NCBI GenBank assembly: GCA_028095005.1
Contig: CM051462.1
Location: 87,555,846-87,619,845, forward strand
From: Rhynchospora pubera
Lineage: Eukaryota > Streptophyta > Magnoliopsida > Poales > Cyperaceae
Reading direction: 5' to 3'
DNA: 64,000 nt
Shown here: one piece after another, positions 25,901-36,557 of the stretch
Layout of the letters: each line of letters starts with the position of its first letter
Numbering within the stretch: the stretch's first letter is position 1
Made by a program: the position numbers and the translations under genes
The notes under the pieces: model-generated
The model's database searches: none
What the model was told of the DNA's origin: nothing
The model's input: the letters and a program-made list of their open reading frames with translations, nothing else

Positions 25901-27900
25901 CAAGGAAAAAGTGATTTCCTGGGGATTACTTTGGCAAAATATATTACTTACTGTTGAGTAATTTATATATATTTTTTATTTTTTTGAGAAGCTATCAAGT
26001 GCAGTTATTCATTGTTATTTTTAGTATTTTGTTACCTCAAAATAAATTTGGTACATGAATTAATACTCGTACTTTTTGTAGACCTATGACGCAGCAGTTT
26101 CTGATATGACGATCACCTACAATAGATCAAAAGATGCTGACTTCACACTGCCATACATGGCATCGAGCTTGTCGATGGTGGTGCCGGTGAGGAATGAACG
26201 GAGTAAGAATGCGTGGATCTTCCTCAAGCCCCTCAAGGCTGATCTCTGGTTGGGTAGTTTTGCATTCTTTGTTTTCACCGGTGCTGTCATCTGGTGTTTG
26301 GAACACCGCATCAATGATGAGTTCCGAGGACCACCATCGAACCAGCTCGGCACCACCTTTTATTTTGCCTTCTCCACTCTTGTCTTCTCGCATAGTAAGT
26401 TTGACAGAACTTCAAATCAATTTCATTATTCTTTTGCAACTTGTTTCCAAATTTTCTTTTACTGTTTTTGCTACCCATAATTTAATAGAAAACAAATCAT
26501 CAATTTTCTTTTTCACCAAAAAGATAAATTTGAAGTATATAGGAATCATGTCACCGGGTCTGCAATTGCATCGATTAAAATATGTTTTGATTATGTGATA
26601 CACAGTATTTCAATATAAGAAACAAACAAGCTTAAGAATTATTCACCGATACATAAATATCAGTAGAATAAAAAAAAAATTTACAGTAAGCTTACAGTGT
26701 CCAAATGCACCTAATTGCAGGGGAAACAATAGTTAGCAACCTATCAAGATTTGTCATAATTATTTGGGTGTTCGTGGTGCTCATATTACAAGCAAGTTAC
26801 ACTGCAAGCTTGACCTCGACGCTGACGGTTCAGCGGCTTACTCCAACTTTTGCTGACATACACGAGCTTTTGATAAGTGGGAAAAATATTGGTTACCTAG
26901 AAGATTCCTTCACCAAAGATTTCTTAAAGCGAACAGGTTTTGTTGAAAACAGACTACTTCCTTTCAAATCCCCTGATTCATATGAAGAAGCATTGTCAAA
27001 TCACACCATTGCTGCTGTTGTCGATGAGGCCCCTTACCTCCAAGTCTTTCTCAACAAGTATTGTGACAACTACACAATGGTCAATCTGCCAAACAAGACA
27101 GGCGGATTTGGATTTGTAAGTCTTTCCTCGCTTGTATGTCACACTAGCAAATCTACATAAGAGTATCAAATGATTTTAAAGTGTTGAAGCAAAATTACAA
27201 GTATAATGAAGTCCATAATCCTGTTTTGGTTCAATCTTTTTGAAATGTCAGCTGTTGTTAGTTTACAGATCAGGTACTTGACCCAAAGTATATATAGTTT
27301 TCTTGGAATCTCTCAACCAGAGTATAGTGATGCTAAAAATAGTTAAAAACGATAATACAGGTATTCCCGAGAGGATCTTCGCTAGTGACTGACCTCTCTA
27401 GAGCAATCCTAAACATAACAGAAGGGGATGAGAGTACAAGAATAATGCAAAAGTGGTTTGGTGAGTCGCTGTCATGCCCGCCACAAGATAGCCCCTTGTC
27501 TTCCCATAGCCTTGACATCGTAAGCTTTTGGGGATTATTTCTCATCACAGGTGCAACGTCATTGTTTTGTTGCCTGATCCAGTTAGCTTTATTTCTAAAA
27601 GAAAACAGACACCACATAAGGAACATTACTTCTATAAATTCTTTTAGAAGGAGCCTGCGTTCAGTGGCTAGGCTCTACGATGAAAAAGACCTATCTAGTC
27701 ATACATTCCGAAAATCACAACCAAGTTCCCCATACAATTTTGGGAGTTCCCCTTACAATTTTCAGCCAGACACTCCGATGAGCATATCTAATCATAGTGG
27801 TGGGGGGCCGTTTTCATCTGAGCAGATGAGTCCTGTTACAGATGAGGCAGAAATGCATGGCAACTCGATAAATGAAACTCATAATCATGGAAGTGCTTAG
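10994..27900 (+). CDS. GLR: Glutamate receptor-like channel 1 (clade II type), 951 residues, with a 13.3-kb intron
   Basis: Plant ionotropic glutamate receptor homologue, a ligand-gated cation (Ca2+-permeable) channel subunit of the plasma or endomembrane. Exons: 10994-11282, 11416-12734, 26082-26394, 26721-27115, 27361-27900; all introns GT-AG, phases 1, 0, 1, 0, no stop. Order: signal peptide (about 1-36), amino-terminal ligand-binding-protein-like domain (about 40-430), S1 (from about 463), M1 (about 590-610), pore loop (LGTTFYFAFSTLVFSH), M3 ending in SYTASLTS (666-673), S2 with VDEAPY, M4 (about 826-851), 100-residue cytosolic tail. The S2 disulfide cysteines (NKYCDNY and LSCPP) are present. 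Clade II assignment rests on the GWRRVVPIY and GYVWILTDG blocks. The second intron contains a complete CACTA element, yet both halves fit in phase: KMIGNG joins TYDAAVSDMTI as in intact family members. The alternative, two broken genes, is less likely because neither half has any other partner nearby. Confidence 0.88.
16844..16915. repeat. GTGTCGTGCCGTGTTC short repeat
   Basis: Degenerate run of CGTGTCGTG-type units; GTGTCGTGCCGTGTTC occurs twice within 50 bp. Probably simple-sequence expansion in the CACTA interior. Confidence 0.5.
16931..17115 (+). repeat. 180-bp direct repeat, copy 1
   Basis: About 85-90% identical by eye to 20312-20500 in the same orientation; shared core TTGTTCAATAAAATAATATG. 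The pair encloses about 3.2 kb of AT-rich non-coding DNA in the CACTA interior. No TG...CA ends or primer site seen, so LTR status is not supported. Confidence 0.75.
17806..17871. repeat. (GTT)n/(ATT)n microsatellite
   Basis: Trinucleotide tract of GTT and ATT units. It explains the valine/isoleucine-rich open frame here, which is not a gene. Confidence 0.95.
18615..18725 (+). repeat. Possible LTR fragment of a copia-type retrotransposon
   Basis: Begins TGTTAGAGATATGTCCTAGA, a start resembling some plant copia LTRs. No second LTR, primer site or target duplication found. Weak, from memory of family consensus only. Confidence 0.25.
20312..20500 (+). repeat. 180-bp direct repeat, copy 2
   Basis: Partner of 16931-17115; see that entry. 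The right edge diverges after CATAAAATTGTACTTC. Confidence 0.75.
20640..22560 (+). other. Exon-like, possibly captured host sequence in the CACTA interior
   Basis: More GC-rich and gene-like than its surroundings. 20640-20805 resembles a leader exon (TCTAGGGTTTTGC, pyrimidine-rich) followed by GTTAAAATCC. Short open stretches bounded by AG and GT follow at about 21290, 21710 and 22330. The clearest, 22330-22470, encodes SINEECLGAALTRTSKAMGE, which I do not recognise. This looks like a captured, decayed gene fragment; identity unknown. Confidence 0.35.
22929..23075. repeat. 25-bp GC-rich minisatellite
   Basis: About six units of 22-25 bp (core CCACCACGTTCTGACAACGT), the last two shortened. 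It sits next to the right subterminal region of the CACTA element. Confidence 0.85.
24905..25105. repeat. Foldback MITE-like inverted repeat in the GLR gene 1 intron
   Basis: Two arms of about 75-80 bp (about 24905-24985 and 25022-25105) are imperfect reverse complements, sharing CTGCGCGACAC/GTGTCGCGC and GGTGTAGTGCG/CGCTACACC blocks around a short spacer. Exact ends and target duplication could not be fixed. Confidence 0.65.
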
Positions 27901-28919
27901 GGCTTATATAAATTGATGTAAATTTTAGCTAGATGACAAGGTTAGTATAGAAGAATGTTTTTTATGTAATAGATAAGTTTAAGAAGTGTCTGATCAGTAG
28001 ATAATGTTTGTTCTGTAACTGTGTCATAGCCTGGATAGATTTCACAAAGTCACCTAGGACATAAAGTGCATATTTGTAAATTGTAACTGTAACATACGTA
28101 CTATATATATGTAGAAAGAATAGAAAATTAATTGGATTACCTCCTACTGAGGTTTGCAATTGCACGAAACAACAATAATTGAAGTGCCTCACTAATGTTC
28201 CTTTAATGATTTAATTATATATTATTTTTCTGTGTGCCTATTTCTATGTGAAGGAAATGGACTAATAATGTCACGGTTTCTGCTAATTATATGCCTATTT
28301 TGAATTTCAAAACAAAATCGATCTGCAGCTAGGAACTAAATATATATCATCAATACCTTGGGTCCCTGCTATTTCCTTGTTAAGTTGGGGGGGAGGTCAA
28401 AGAGTTCTACCCGGCCAGGATAGAACCTGTCCCAACTTTCAAAGTAAAAAGAGTTGGATCCAGATTTATTAATAACATAATTTTAGGCCTCATTTTTTAA
28501 TCTATATGATTAAAAAACTCAGCACTGAGGGAACTCGTAGACCTGTGGTCAGTGGTCTTGATGACTCCATTTTCTGCAGTTTAAGTCAATATTTATTGTT
28601 GGCGTGTTTCTCTCCATTTCATCTTGAGTTGATCTAATTAAAAGCTTAAGATCTGAATACAACACAATGCTCCACTGATTTATATTCTCCCTTTTATGAT
28701 TTCCAATTAAGAATCCCCACAAGTTAAGCCAGAATATTCTAAACATAAAAGACTGAATGATTCTTCCTAGACATTGCTTCCTATAAGTGAACTATCCAAT
28801 GATCTCAGGTCCAATAAGGCCTTCTCATGCGGTCTTCTCATTGCATAAATCTCCCCTTTACACCTATTATTGAATATCAGGATCCCCACATTTGTGGTAC
28901 GACCCATTTGTTCCCAGAT
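27901..28919. other. Intergenic region between GLR genes 1 and 2
   Basis: About 1 kb holding the 3' flank of gene 1 and the promoter of gene 2. No element ends and no convincing TATA box were found. 28385-28450 is a short GC-richer patch of unknown origin. Confidence 0.5.
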
Positions 28920-31900
28920 ATGGGAGAAAGATACCAGAGGCAAAGAGCTCAACAAATGCACTTTTGGGTCCTAATTCTTTTACTGTTCCACATTTCAATC
29001 CCCGCATCAACACAACTAACACAGACACCAACACCATTCAAGGTGGGGTTAATTCTTGACACCAAGTATCCGATTGGTCAGGTTGCTCTGCCTTCCATTC
29101 AAATAGCCATTGCTGATTTTTACACTGCTAATCCTAACTCTACCAAACATCTCATAGTTGTGCAGCGTGACTCATCAAGCAATGTCCTTAATGCTGCCTC
29201 TGCCGGTAAATGTGTCATTTTTAATTTGATATATCAATCTTAAGAATAATAAACTGCATGTACTAATTAGAACATTTTTGTTCACAAAGCCTTGGAGCTG
29301 ATTACAGGGGAATCAGTTCATGCCATTCTTGGCCCAGGAACTGCTCCGGAAGCTGCAGTTGTCTCTGATCTCGGCACAAAGACAAACATACCAATTATAT
29401 CATTCTCAGTTACAAGCCAATCTGTTGCCCCTTGTTGTTTCCCATTCTTTGTCCGAGCTGCCCCAAGTGATGCCATACAGGTGAGAGCCATTGCAGCACT
29501 TATACAGGAATATGGGTGGCGTCGTGTTGTGCCAATTTATGAAGATGATGATCATGGAGCGTCACTTCTTTCATTGCTCGTTGATGCTCTAGATGATGCC
29601 GAAGCTGTCATTCCATACTCAAGTAGCATTCGATTTTCAGCTACTGTCGACCATATCTCATCTGAGCTCTACCGGCTTCAGACATTACAGACTCGCGTAT
29701 TTGTCATCAACACGTGTGTTAATCTTGCTGTACGCATTTTAACCATTGCAAACCAAATTGGCATGATGTCAGAAGGTTATGTTTGGATCTTGACCGAGCA
29801 GCTGACAAGTTTCCTTGGATGGATTGAAAATGAATCCATGCAAGGTGTGCTAGGAGTATCTACTCAAATTCCAGCTTCAGAGAGGCTGAATGGTTTCAAG
29901 AGAAGATGGAGTCGTCAATTCTTAATCGAAAACCCAGACGCCGATCCTTTGAGAGTAGCATCAGACCTAAGCAACTATGCTGTTTGGGCATATGATGCAA
30001 CATGGGCTCTTGCCCTTGCTGCTGAACATCTAGGCCCGGTGCCGAACTCGCTTAATGGAACAAATAATAGTTTTAATGTTCTGTCCACCTTGGCGGTATC
30101 TGACACAGGGAAAAGCCTTCTAGAGGCTTTATTAAGAATACAGTTTGATGGTCTTGGTGGGAAGTTTCAGTTGGTGAATGGAGAGCTAAACATGACAAAA
30201 CCATGCCGAATTGTCAATGTTGTTGATGGAAAGGCACGACAAATTGGTGTTTGGACTCAGAACGAAGGGTTGATGGGACGTCTCAGGCCTGTGATTTGGG
30301 CAGGAGATTCAATGGTCACACCCAAGGGTTGGGACCAGCCGAGCAGTGGTAAGAGGCTCAGATTTGCTGTACCAGCACCAATAGATCCTGGATTCCAGTC
30401 ATTCCTGAATTTGGAAGTGGATAAAACAACGAACCAAACCACGGCGAAGGGTTTTGTCTTAGAAATGTTTGAGGCGGCAGTACGGCAGCTGCCATATGGA
30501 GTTCTGTTTGACTATGTACCGGTTGAGGATGCAAGCTATGATTCACTTGTGGAGTTCATCGCCAATGGGGTAATTTAGTTTCTCTACTCTCTTAATATCA
30601 TAAATAATAGGTTTATTCCCCTATTTCTTGTGAAACTCTATATTAGATACTCACTACTATCCGGTTCTTTAGTTTTAGAAATGCGCACAGAACTAAAAAG
30701 CCGCAGACTTTAGATTTAATAAATTTCTGAACTTAAAAACTTTGTCCTGCTTCACTTAATCCATAAATTATGTTTTCTGAGCGTCGGGCTATTATGAATG
30801 TCGTTAGTTATGTATGTTTTAAATGACATGAATAACCAGTTTCTTGCACGAAATACTTTAGATTATGTTAATTTAAGTTATGTCCTCTGCTATTGCACCA
30901 AATTAAACAAACTAAATCACTAAGTAACAAAATTTTGTTTTTCTTTAGAAACCATAGCGCAGCACTACTTGCTCTCACAAGTACAGTGAAAAAAATAATA
31001 TAAAATCTTATTTAAACTTTGAGCTTATCTCTTTTGGTCTTTTTTTTTTTTTGTACTCGAGTCAGTAAAAGGTATGTCGTTATATAGATTTATTTTGTTT
31101 TCAAAAAAATATATACAGTATTATTTCCAAATTAATCTGCATATGTTAATACATTAATTGATTCGTGGGTGTGATATTATGAGATATATCGATAGGAGAA
31201 TTGTTAATTCAGGGGTTCGTGCATGTGATATTATGAGATATGTCGACAGGAATTGGTAACTCATGAAAAAGGGAAAATGATAATAGGCAACTTTCATGAT
31301 AAGCAAGACCAGCTTAAAAGTTGCCAATTTTTGCGGTACTAACCCAATAAAATAGGTGTTAGGTTTTGGCACGGTATCCAGTTAAATAAACAATGACAAT
31401 TTGCAACCATCCAAGATGCAGAATTGTTTGTACCGATGTTCGATCTATCCATCCAAGCTTGTGAATGCAAGAACCCTGGGTAATTATCAAAAAAAAAAAA
31501 AAACCTGTACTGTAAACACAAAATAAAAAATGATCAGTCCATTCAACGTAGTTATCTTTTTCAACTATTTTCCGTTTATGGTTCATTGTATCATCATTGT
31601 TGTTGGTTTCAGTTTTGAACATGTCTGTATTCAATTTTAGAGTTACGATGGCATTGTTGCTGATTTGACTATCACCGCTGAGCGGTCAATGTTCGTTGAC
31701 TTCACTCTACCATACAAGCAATCTGGTATTGCAATCCTGGCTTTAGCAGTAAAAGACAAGGGAAGCGAAAATACCTGGGTCTTCGTAAAACCACTCAAAC
31801 CAAGTCTATGGGGCATCAGCACAGCCTTCTTTATTCTCACCGGAATCATCATCTGGTTTATGGAATATCCGTCCAATGAAGAGTTTAGAGGGCCATGGTG

Positions 31901-33209
31901 GAGAAACTTTGGCACCATCATTGGCTTCTCATTCTCCACAATAGTTTATGCACACAGTAATCATTTTTCTTTATTTAATTTCTTGCAAATTCTTTCCATG
32001 TTGGGTGAAAGTAATTTAATATATATATATGTATACCCCTTTGTTTATTTTTTTTTTTCTGATGTATTATGTAGCGGAGAGGATAACGACCAATTTCTCA
32101 AGAATTGTCATCATTGTGTGGTTGTTTGTTGTTTTCATCTTGACCAGCAGCTATACTGCCAACTTGAGCTCGATGTTGACGGTGAAACATCTCAGGCCAT
32201 CCGTGTCTGATATCAATGACCTAAAAAGGAGTGGTGCTAATGTCGGCTACCTCCAACGTTCATTTGTAAAAGATTATTTACTGAAGTTGGGGTTCAAGGA
32301 GTCGAGGGTCCTGCCATTAAAATCACCCCAGCAGTATGCGGAGGCATTAACAACTGGGCGTGTCGCTGCCATTGTAGATGAGACTCCATACCTTGGGGTG
32401 TTTCTAGATAACCATTGTGATGGCTATCAAATGTCCAGTGAGATTTGGAAGACAGGAGGGTTTGGATTTGTGAGTCAGCTTATCTTTATTCTCAAACATT
32501 TCTTTGCATATATATTACATTACAAACTTGGGATTTTCAAGTTTGCCTTGTATATACAGATTGACCTGTGTTGTGAAAGTAAGTTTTCTTAGATTTTGGG
32601 CCATATAAAACTGTTATTTAAGGCAAATTGAAGACTAATCACTCATTAGACAGTCAAAACTCAAAACAATGCAATTTGATAAAATCAAAGACAACTGAAA
32701 AGCAATAATTAACTTTTGGGTAGGAAGGGAAGATTGGTTGCATAGATGGCACATACTTCCGTCTTTTGCATAAACCGAATGCATTTTTTATATCATATAA
32801 GCTTACCTTACTTTATTGACTCGCGTTAAATTATTAGGCCTTTCAGAAAGGTTCAACACTAACTGCTGATCTCTCAAGAGCCATACTGAAAATAACTGAG
32901 ACGGATGAATCCTCTGCCATAGAGCAAAAATGGTTTTATCAAGACCAGTCACTTTGCTCCACCAAAGACAACCCATACACATCAGAAAAACTCGGATTCG
33001 AAAGTTTTGAAACCCTTTTTTGGATCACTGGTGGAACAACAGGTCTTTGTTGTGTCATTGCTCTTATCGACTTTTACATGCAAAATAAGGATAAGTTGAG
33101 CGAAATTGTATCTGACAACCCCTGGAAAACTTCACTGCGCAAAATTTGGGAGCTCTTTTCTAAGGCAGCTGACAACACAGATAATTCTTCTATAGCATCC
33201 AGTGCGTAG
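28920..33209 (+). CDS. GLR: Glutamate receptor-like channel 2 (clade II type), 882 residues
   Basis: Second GLR channel subunit, head-to-tail with gene 1. Exons: 28920-29205, 29290-30569, 31641-31956, 32075-32469, 32838-33209; all GT-AG, phases 1, 0, 1, 0, no stops. The start at 28920 gives a basic n-region and the hydrophobic signal core FWVLILLLFHISI. ATGs at 28827 (31 residues longer) and 28956 are alternatives. Order: amino-terminal domain (about 45-420), S1 (from about 452), M1 (about 578-597), pore loop, M3 ending SYTANLSS (653-660), S2 with VDETPY, M4 (about 818-839), short 43-residue tail. Both S2 disulfide cysteines are present (DNHCDGY, QSLCSTK). The stretch before the pore differs from its neighbours: EYPSNEEFRGPWWRN against EHRxNxEFRGxPxNQ in genes 1 and 3. 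The last exon has no early ATG and is easily missed in ORF scans. Confidence 0.9.
31162..31255. repeat. 54-bp tandem duplication in GLR gene 2 intron 2
   Basis: Two imperfect copies starting at 31162 and 31216, sharing GTGATATTATGAGATAT. Confidence 0.7.
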
Positions 33210-34739
33210 GGAGAAAACTATTTGTTTAGTAAAGATTATTGTCAAACTATATGAGGATCAAATAAGATTAGATTCAGAAGTAATGAATCAGAAAGTCCAA
33301 CTTTATGAAGAAAAATTGACAGTGTTTTTCTTTTCTTTTCTTGTAACATCTTGCGCATTGATTCTTTATTCTTTTTTCTGTTCTGTTTGATGTTTGGACT
33401 CTAAAATACTCTTATGAAAAGAATCATGACGGGTATGGAAACCACAACACAGGCTATACATAAATACATTAGCTTGGAATGGAGCCGAAATAAAGAATGA
33501 GTCCCATAAAAGAAAACCATGTGATGATTAGGCACTGTACCATACCCTGTATGGCATTACTTTCTGTTTCTGATTATAGCATTGAGCTGAGCACTAGTAG
33601 TGGGCTTTGCATTGGCTCAGCCAGGAGCAGGCCCGCAGTGGGCACGGCCAACGATGTTGATTGATGAATGATAGAGATTTATGCCGTATGCGTAACCTTT
33701 TCTGTTCATTGCAAGAGAAAACTGCCTGTGAGTCTATGAGTCCTTTGCCATTTGCCTGGCTCTGACAGAGAAGCTGCTCCAGTTGCTTCTTTTGGTCTTT
33801 TTCTTCTTCTAAGTTCCAAGTGCGAATTAACACTTTTAAAATTATTATATTTCTGATCCCATTCTGAGTAACTGGACTGGACTAACCTGGTTGTAAGTGT
33901 AACCCCATTATACCTTGCATTATACTTTGCATTTAGTTCACAGTTTTCTTCTTCTTATTAGCTTCTTCTTATTAGCTCATGTGTTCATGTGTTACTTTGC
34001 GAATTAACACTTTTAAAGTATAATACTTTGCATTATACTTTTAAACTTATTAGCTCACATAATAAGTTGCTTGTCTGTAGCTCATGTGTTCGATGAAATG
34101 CCTAGGGACATATCGTGGTCCTAGCCGATATAACCTCTTTTCCCTATGCCTGGGGGAAAATTGTCACAAATTAGGCACTCTCTATTCCGGTTCGTATCTA
34201 GTACTAGTATCGATTTACTCTCCTAAAATATCACAATGGATTGTGCATGCTCAATTAGAATAAAATAGATCAGATCATGTGTCATATATAGTTATAACTT
34301 ATAAGACCATCACAACTACTTTTTTTTTTTTTTGGCCAAGTGCCTTTTTGAGGCACAAGAGACATGTCTTCTGAAGATGACATATCTTTGATTAATCCAT
34401 ATTCCGTAGGTATATACATTCGTTTACTTTTTTTCTACTCCAACCTTACGGGCTTTTACACCATTCACTGTTGGGTAAACAGCATTGCTATTGAGTCATT
34501 CTCTCTTAATTTGACCTCTTGTTCAGCAGCTACAAACTTGGCACATGAATGTACTTTTGTGCATTTTCAAATTATGTACAACTGGTCATCCATCTAAAAG
34601 ATATGAAAAAAAAATGAGAAAGCAGTATGAATTTCCTATGAGGTGCCACTTGGCTGGAACACTTTTTTTTTTTTACAGAATTTATGTTACATGACAAAAT
34701 AACTTCACTGAAGTCGATAATTATTTTGTTTGCACAGAT
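33210..34739. other. Convergent 3' intergenic region between GLR genes 2 and 3
   Basis: 1.5 kb with no gene. Short dispersed repeats are present (GCGAATTAACACTTTTAAA near 33823 and 34000; CTTCTTATTAGCT twice near 33950). It must contain the 3' UTRs and polyadenylation sites of both convergent genes. Confidence 0.5.
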
Positions 34740-36503
34740 TTATCTGTGGTGTCCCTCGCTGGTCTGATCGAGCATCTCTCCAAAAGAAGGCATCTCAATA
34801 TCATCGTTGGCAATTTCCCTTCCTGGTGTCCCTTCATCACTTGTAATCTCTCCAAAGTTGCTTTCAGAATCAGATGAGCCTACAGCGAACTGCACATTAT
34901 CACTGAATTGAGGTGATGCCATTGGTGGGCTGTTTGACCCTTCTGTTATTGGTTCGTCCTTTTCAAGAGGATTTTGTGGGGCTTCAGTGTTTGTTGAACT
35001 TTTCAGATGCCGAAAAAGAGCAAAAAGAATGTGGATGATCAGAGCTATAATAGACGAAACTCCTGTTAACAGAAATAGTCCAATGAAACTATGGAATGTG
35101 AGGCTGCTAGAATTTGACGTGTCTTCTTTGTCAACAAAGGTACCACTGCCATATAATATTTTGTCAAATTTTGTCATGTTGGCGCTCTCCATGACATTCA
35201 AAATTCCTCTTGACACGTCTGGCACTAGTGGTGATCCTCTTGGAAATACCTGAGCAAAGAATGACAAAAGGTTAAAAGAAAGGAAGAGTAGTCTATGAAA
35301 GAGATCAAAATCAAATTAGATTGTATAAGTGTTCCAATGTTCAGTTTTTTATTTTCTGCAGGAAGGTATGGTTCAATTTCATTATTTAGTGGTGTCAATG
35401 CACACTTTCTGTGTAAGCAGGTAGGATGCCGGTACTAAACACTGATTCTGAAACAGAGACCAAAATTGATGCACAATCATGGCTTTAATAGTTTGGTTGT
35501 TCTTTCACTTATTAATATAAATGGGATAATACCAAACAATTAATATGCTATCACAGCTATCATTGGAGCGATTGCAATTGGACGCAAAGCCACATGTGCG
35601 AACTCTTGTGTGTGTGGGTTGGGGGATGGGAGAGAGAACTTACAAATCCGAACCCATCAATCCTGTATGTGGGACCAACCATCGAATAATTTTTAGGGTA
35701 CTTATTGAGAAACACTTTCAGGTACGGTATCTCATCAACAACAGCAGCGACCCTTCCGGTGGATAATGCCTCATTATAATCCTTTGGTGATGATAAAACA
35801 ATCATCTTGGATTCATTCACTCCCATCCGCTTCAGAAGTGCTGGCATGAAAGAATCATTCAAGTACCCCACATAACTCCCTTCTTTGATAATTTGGTCTA
35901 TGCTTGTCACTGTAGCCTGAAGTTGTTCAACCGTCAGTTTCGAGGTCAAGCTTGCAGTGTAGCTCTGTTGTAGGATGAGCACAACGAAAACCCATATTAT
36001 CACCACTAGGCGTGACAAATTACTTACCAACCTTTCTCTGTGCGCAAAAACTACTGTGGAAAAAGCAAAGTAGAAGATGGAACCCATTTGGTTTGCAGGG
36101 TTTCCTCTGAACTCGTGGTTCACCCGGTGCTCTATGAACCAGACTGTGATGCCAGTGAGGATGAAGAAGGCACCAGTGGTGAGCCATAATTTGGCAGTCA
36201 GGGGTTCCAGGAAGGTCCATGGGGATTTCTTGTTCACGTCCTTTATCGGGACCACCATGCGCACTCCTGATTCGGTATAAGGAAGGGTGAAATCAGCATA
36301 CATGGAGCGATTGGACAAGATGGTGACATCACCAACCGCTGCATCAAACTTCTGTAAATTTGAAGTCACAAGTCAGGAGGTGGACCAGCATGAGTTATCT
36401 TTCCACAAAGTAGCACTACCAAAAGCCAAGTTGCTTTTCTTTTCTTTTTTTTTAATAAGAGATTAGCTATTCTATTTTTCTATAGCATTATATACGTACA
36501 CTT

Positions 36504-36557
<54 letters not shown>

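Larger units (their letters stand above)
12735..26081. other. Giant second intron of GLR gene 1
   Basis: Starts GTGAGT and ends TTTTTGTAG. Of its 13,347 bases, 9,661 are the CACTA element at 13706-23366. The rest includes a foldback element near 24905-25105, poly-T tracts (23527, 25450) and AT-rich DNA. The equivalent intron of GLR gene 2 is only 1,071 bp. 13225-13490 has repeated GGAATGGAATGG-like motifs but no clear element ends. Confidence 0.8.
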
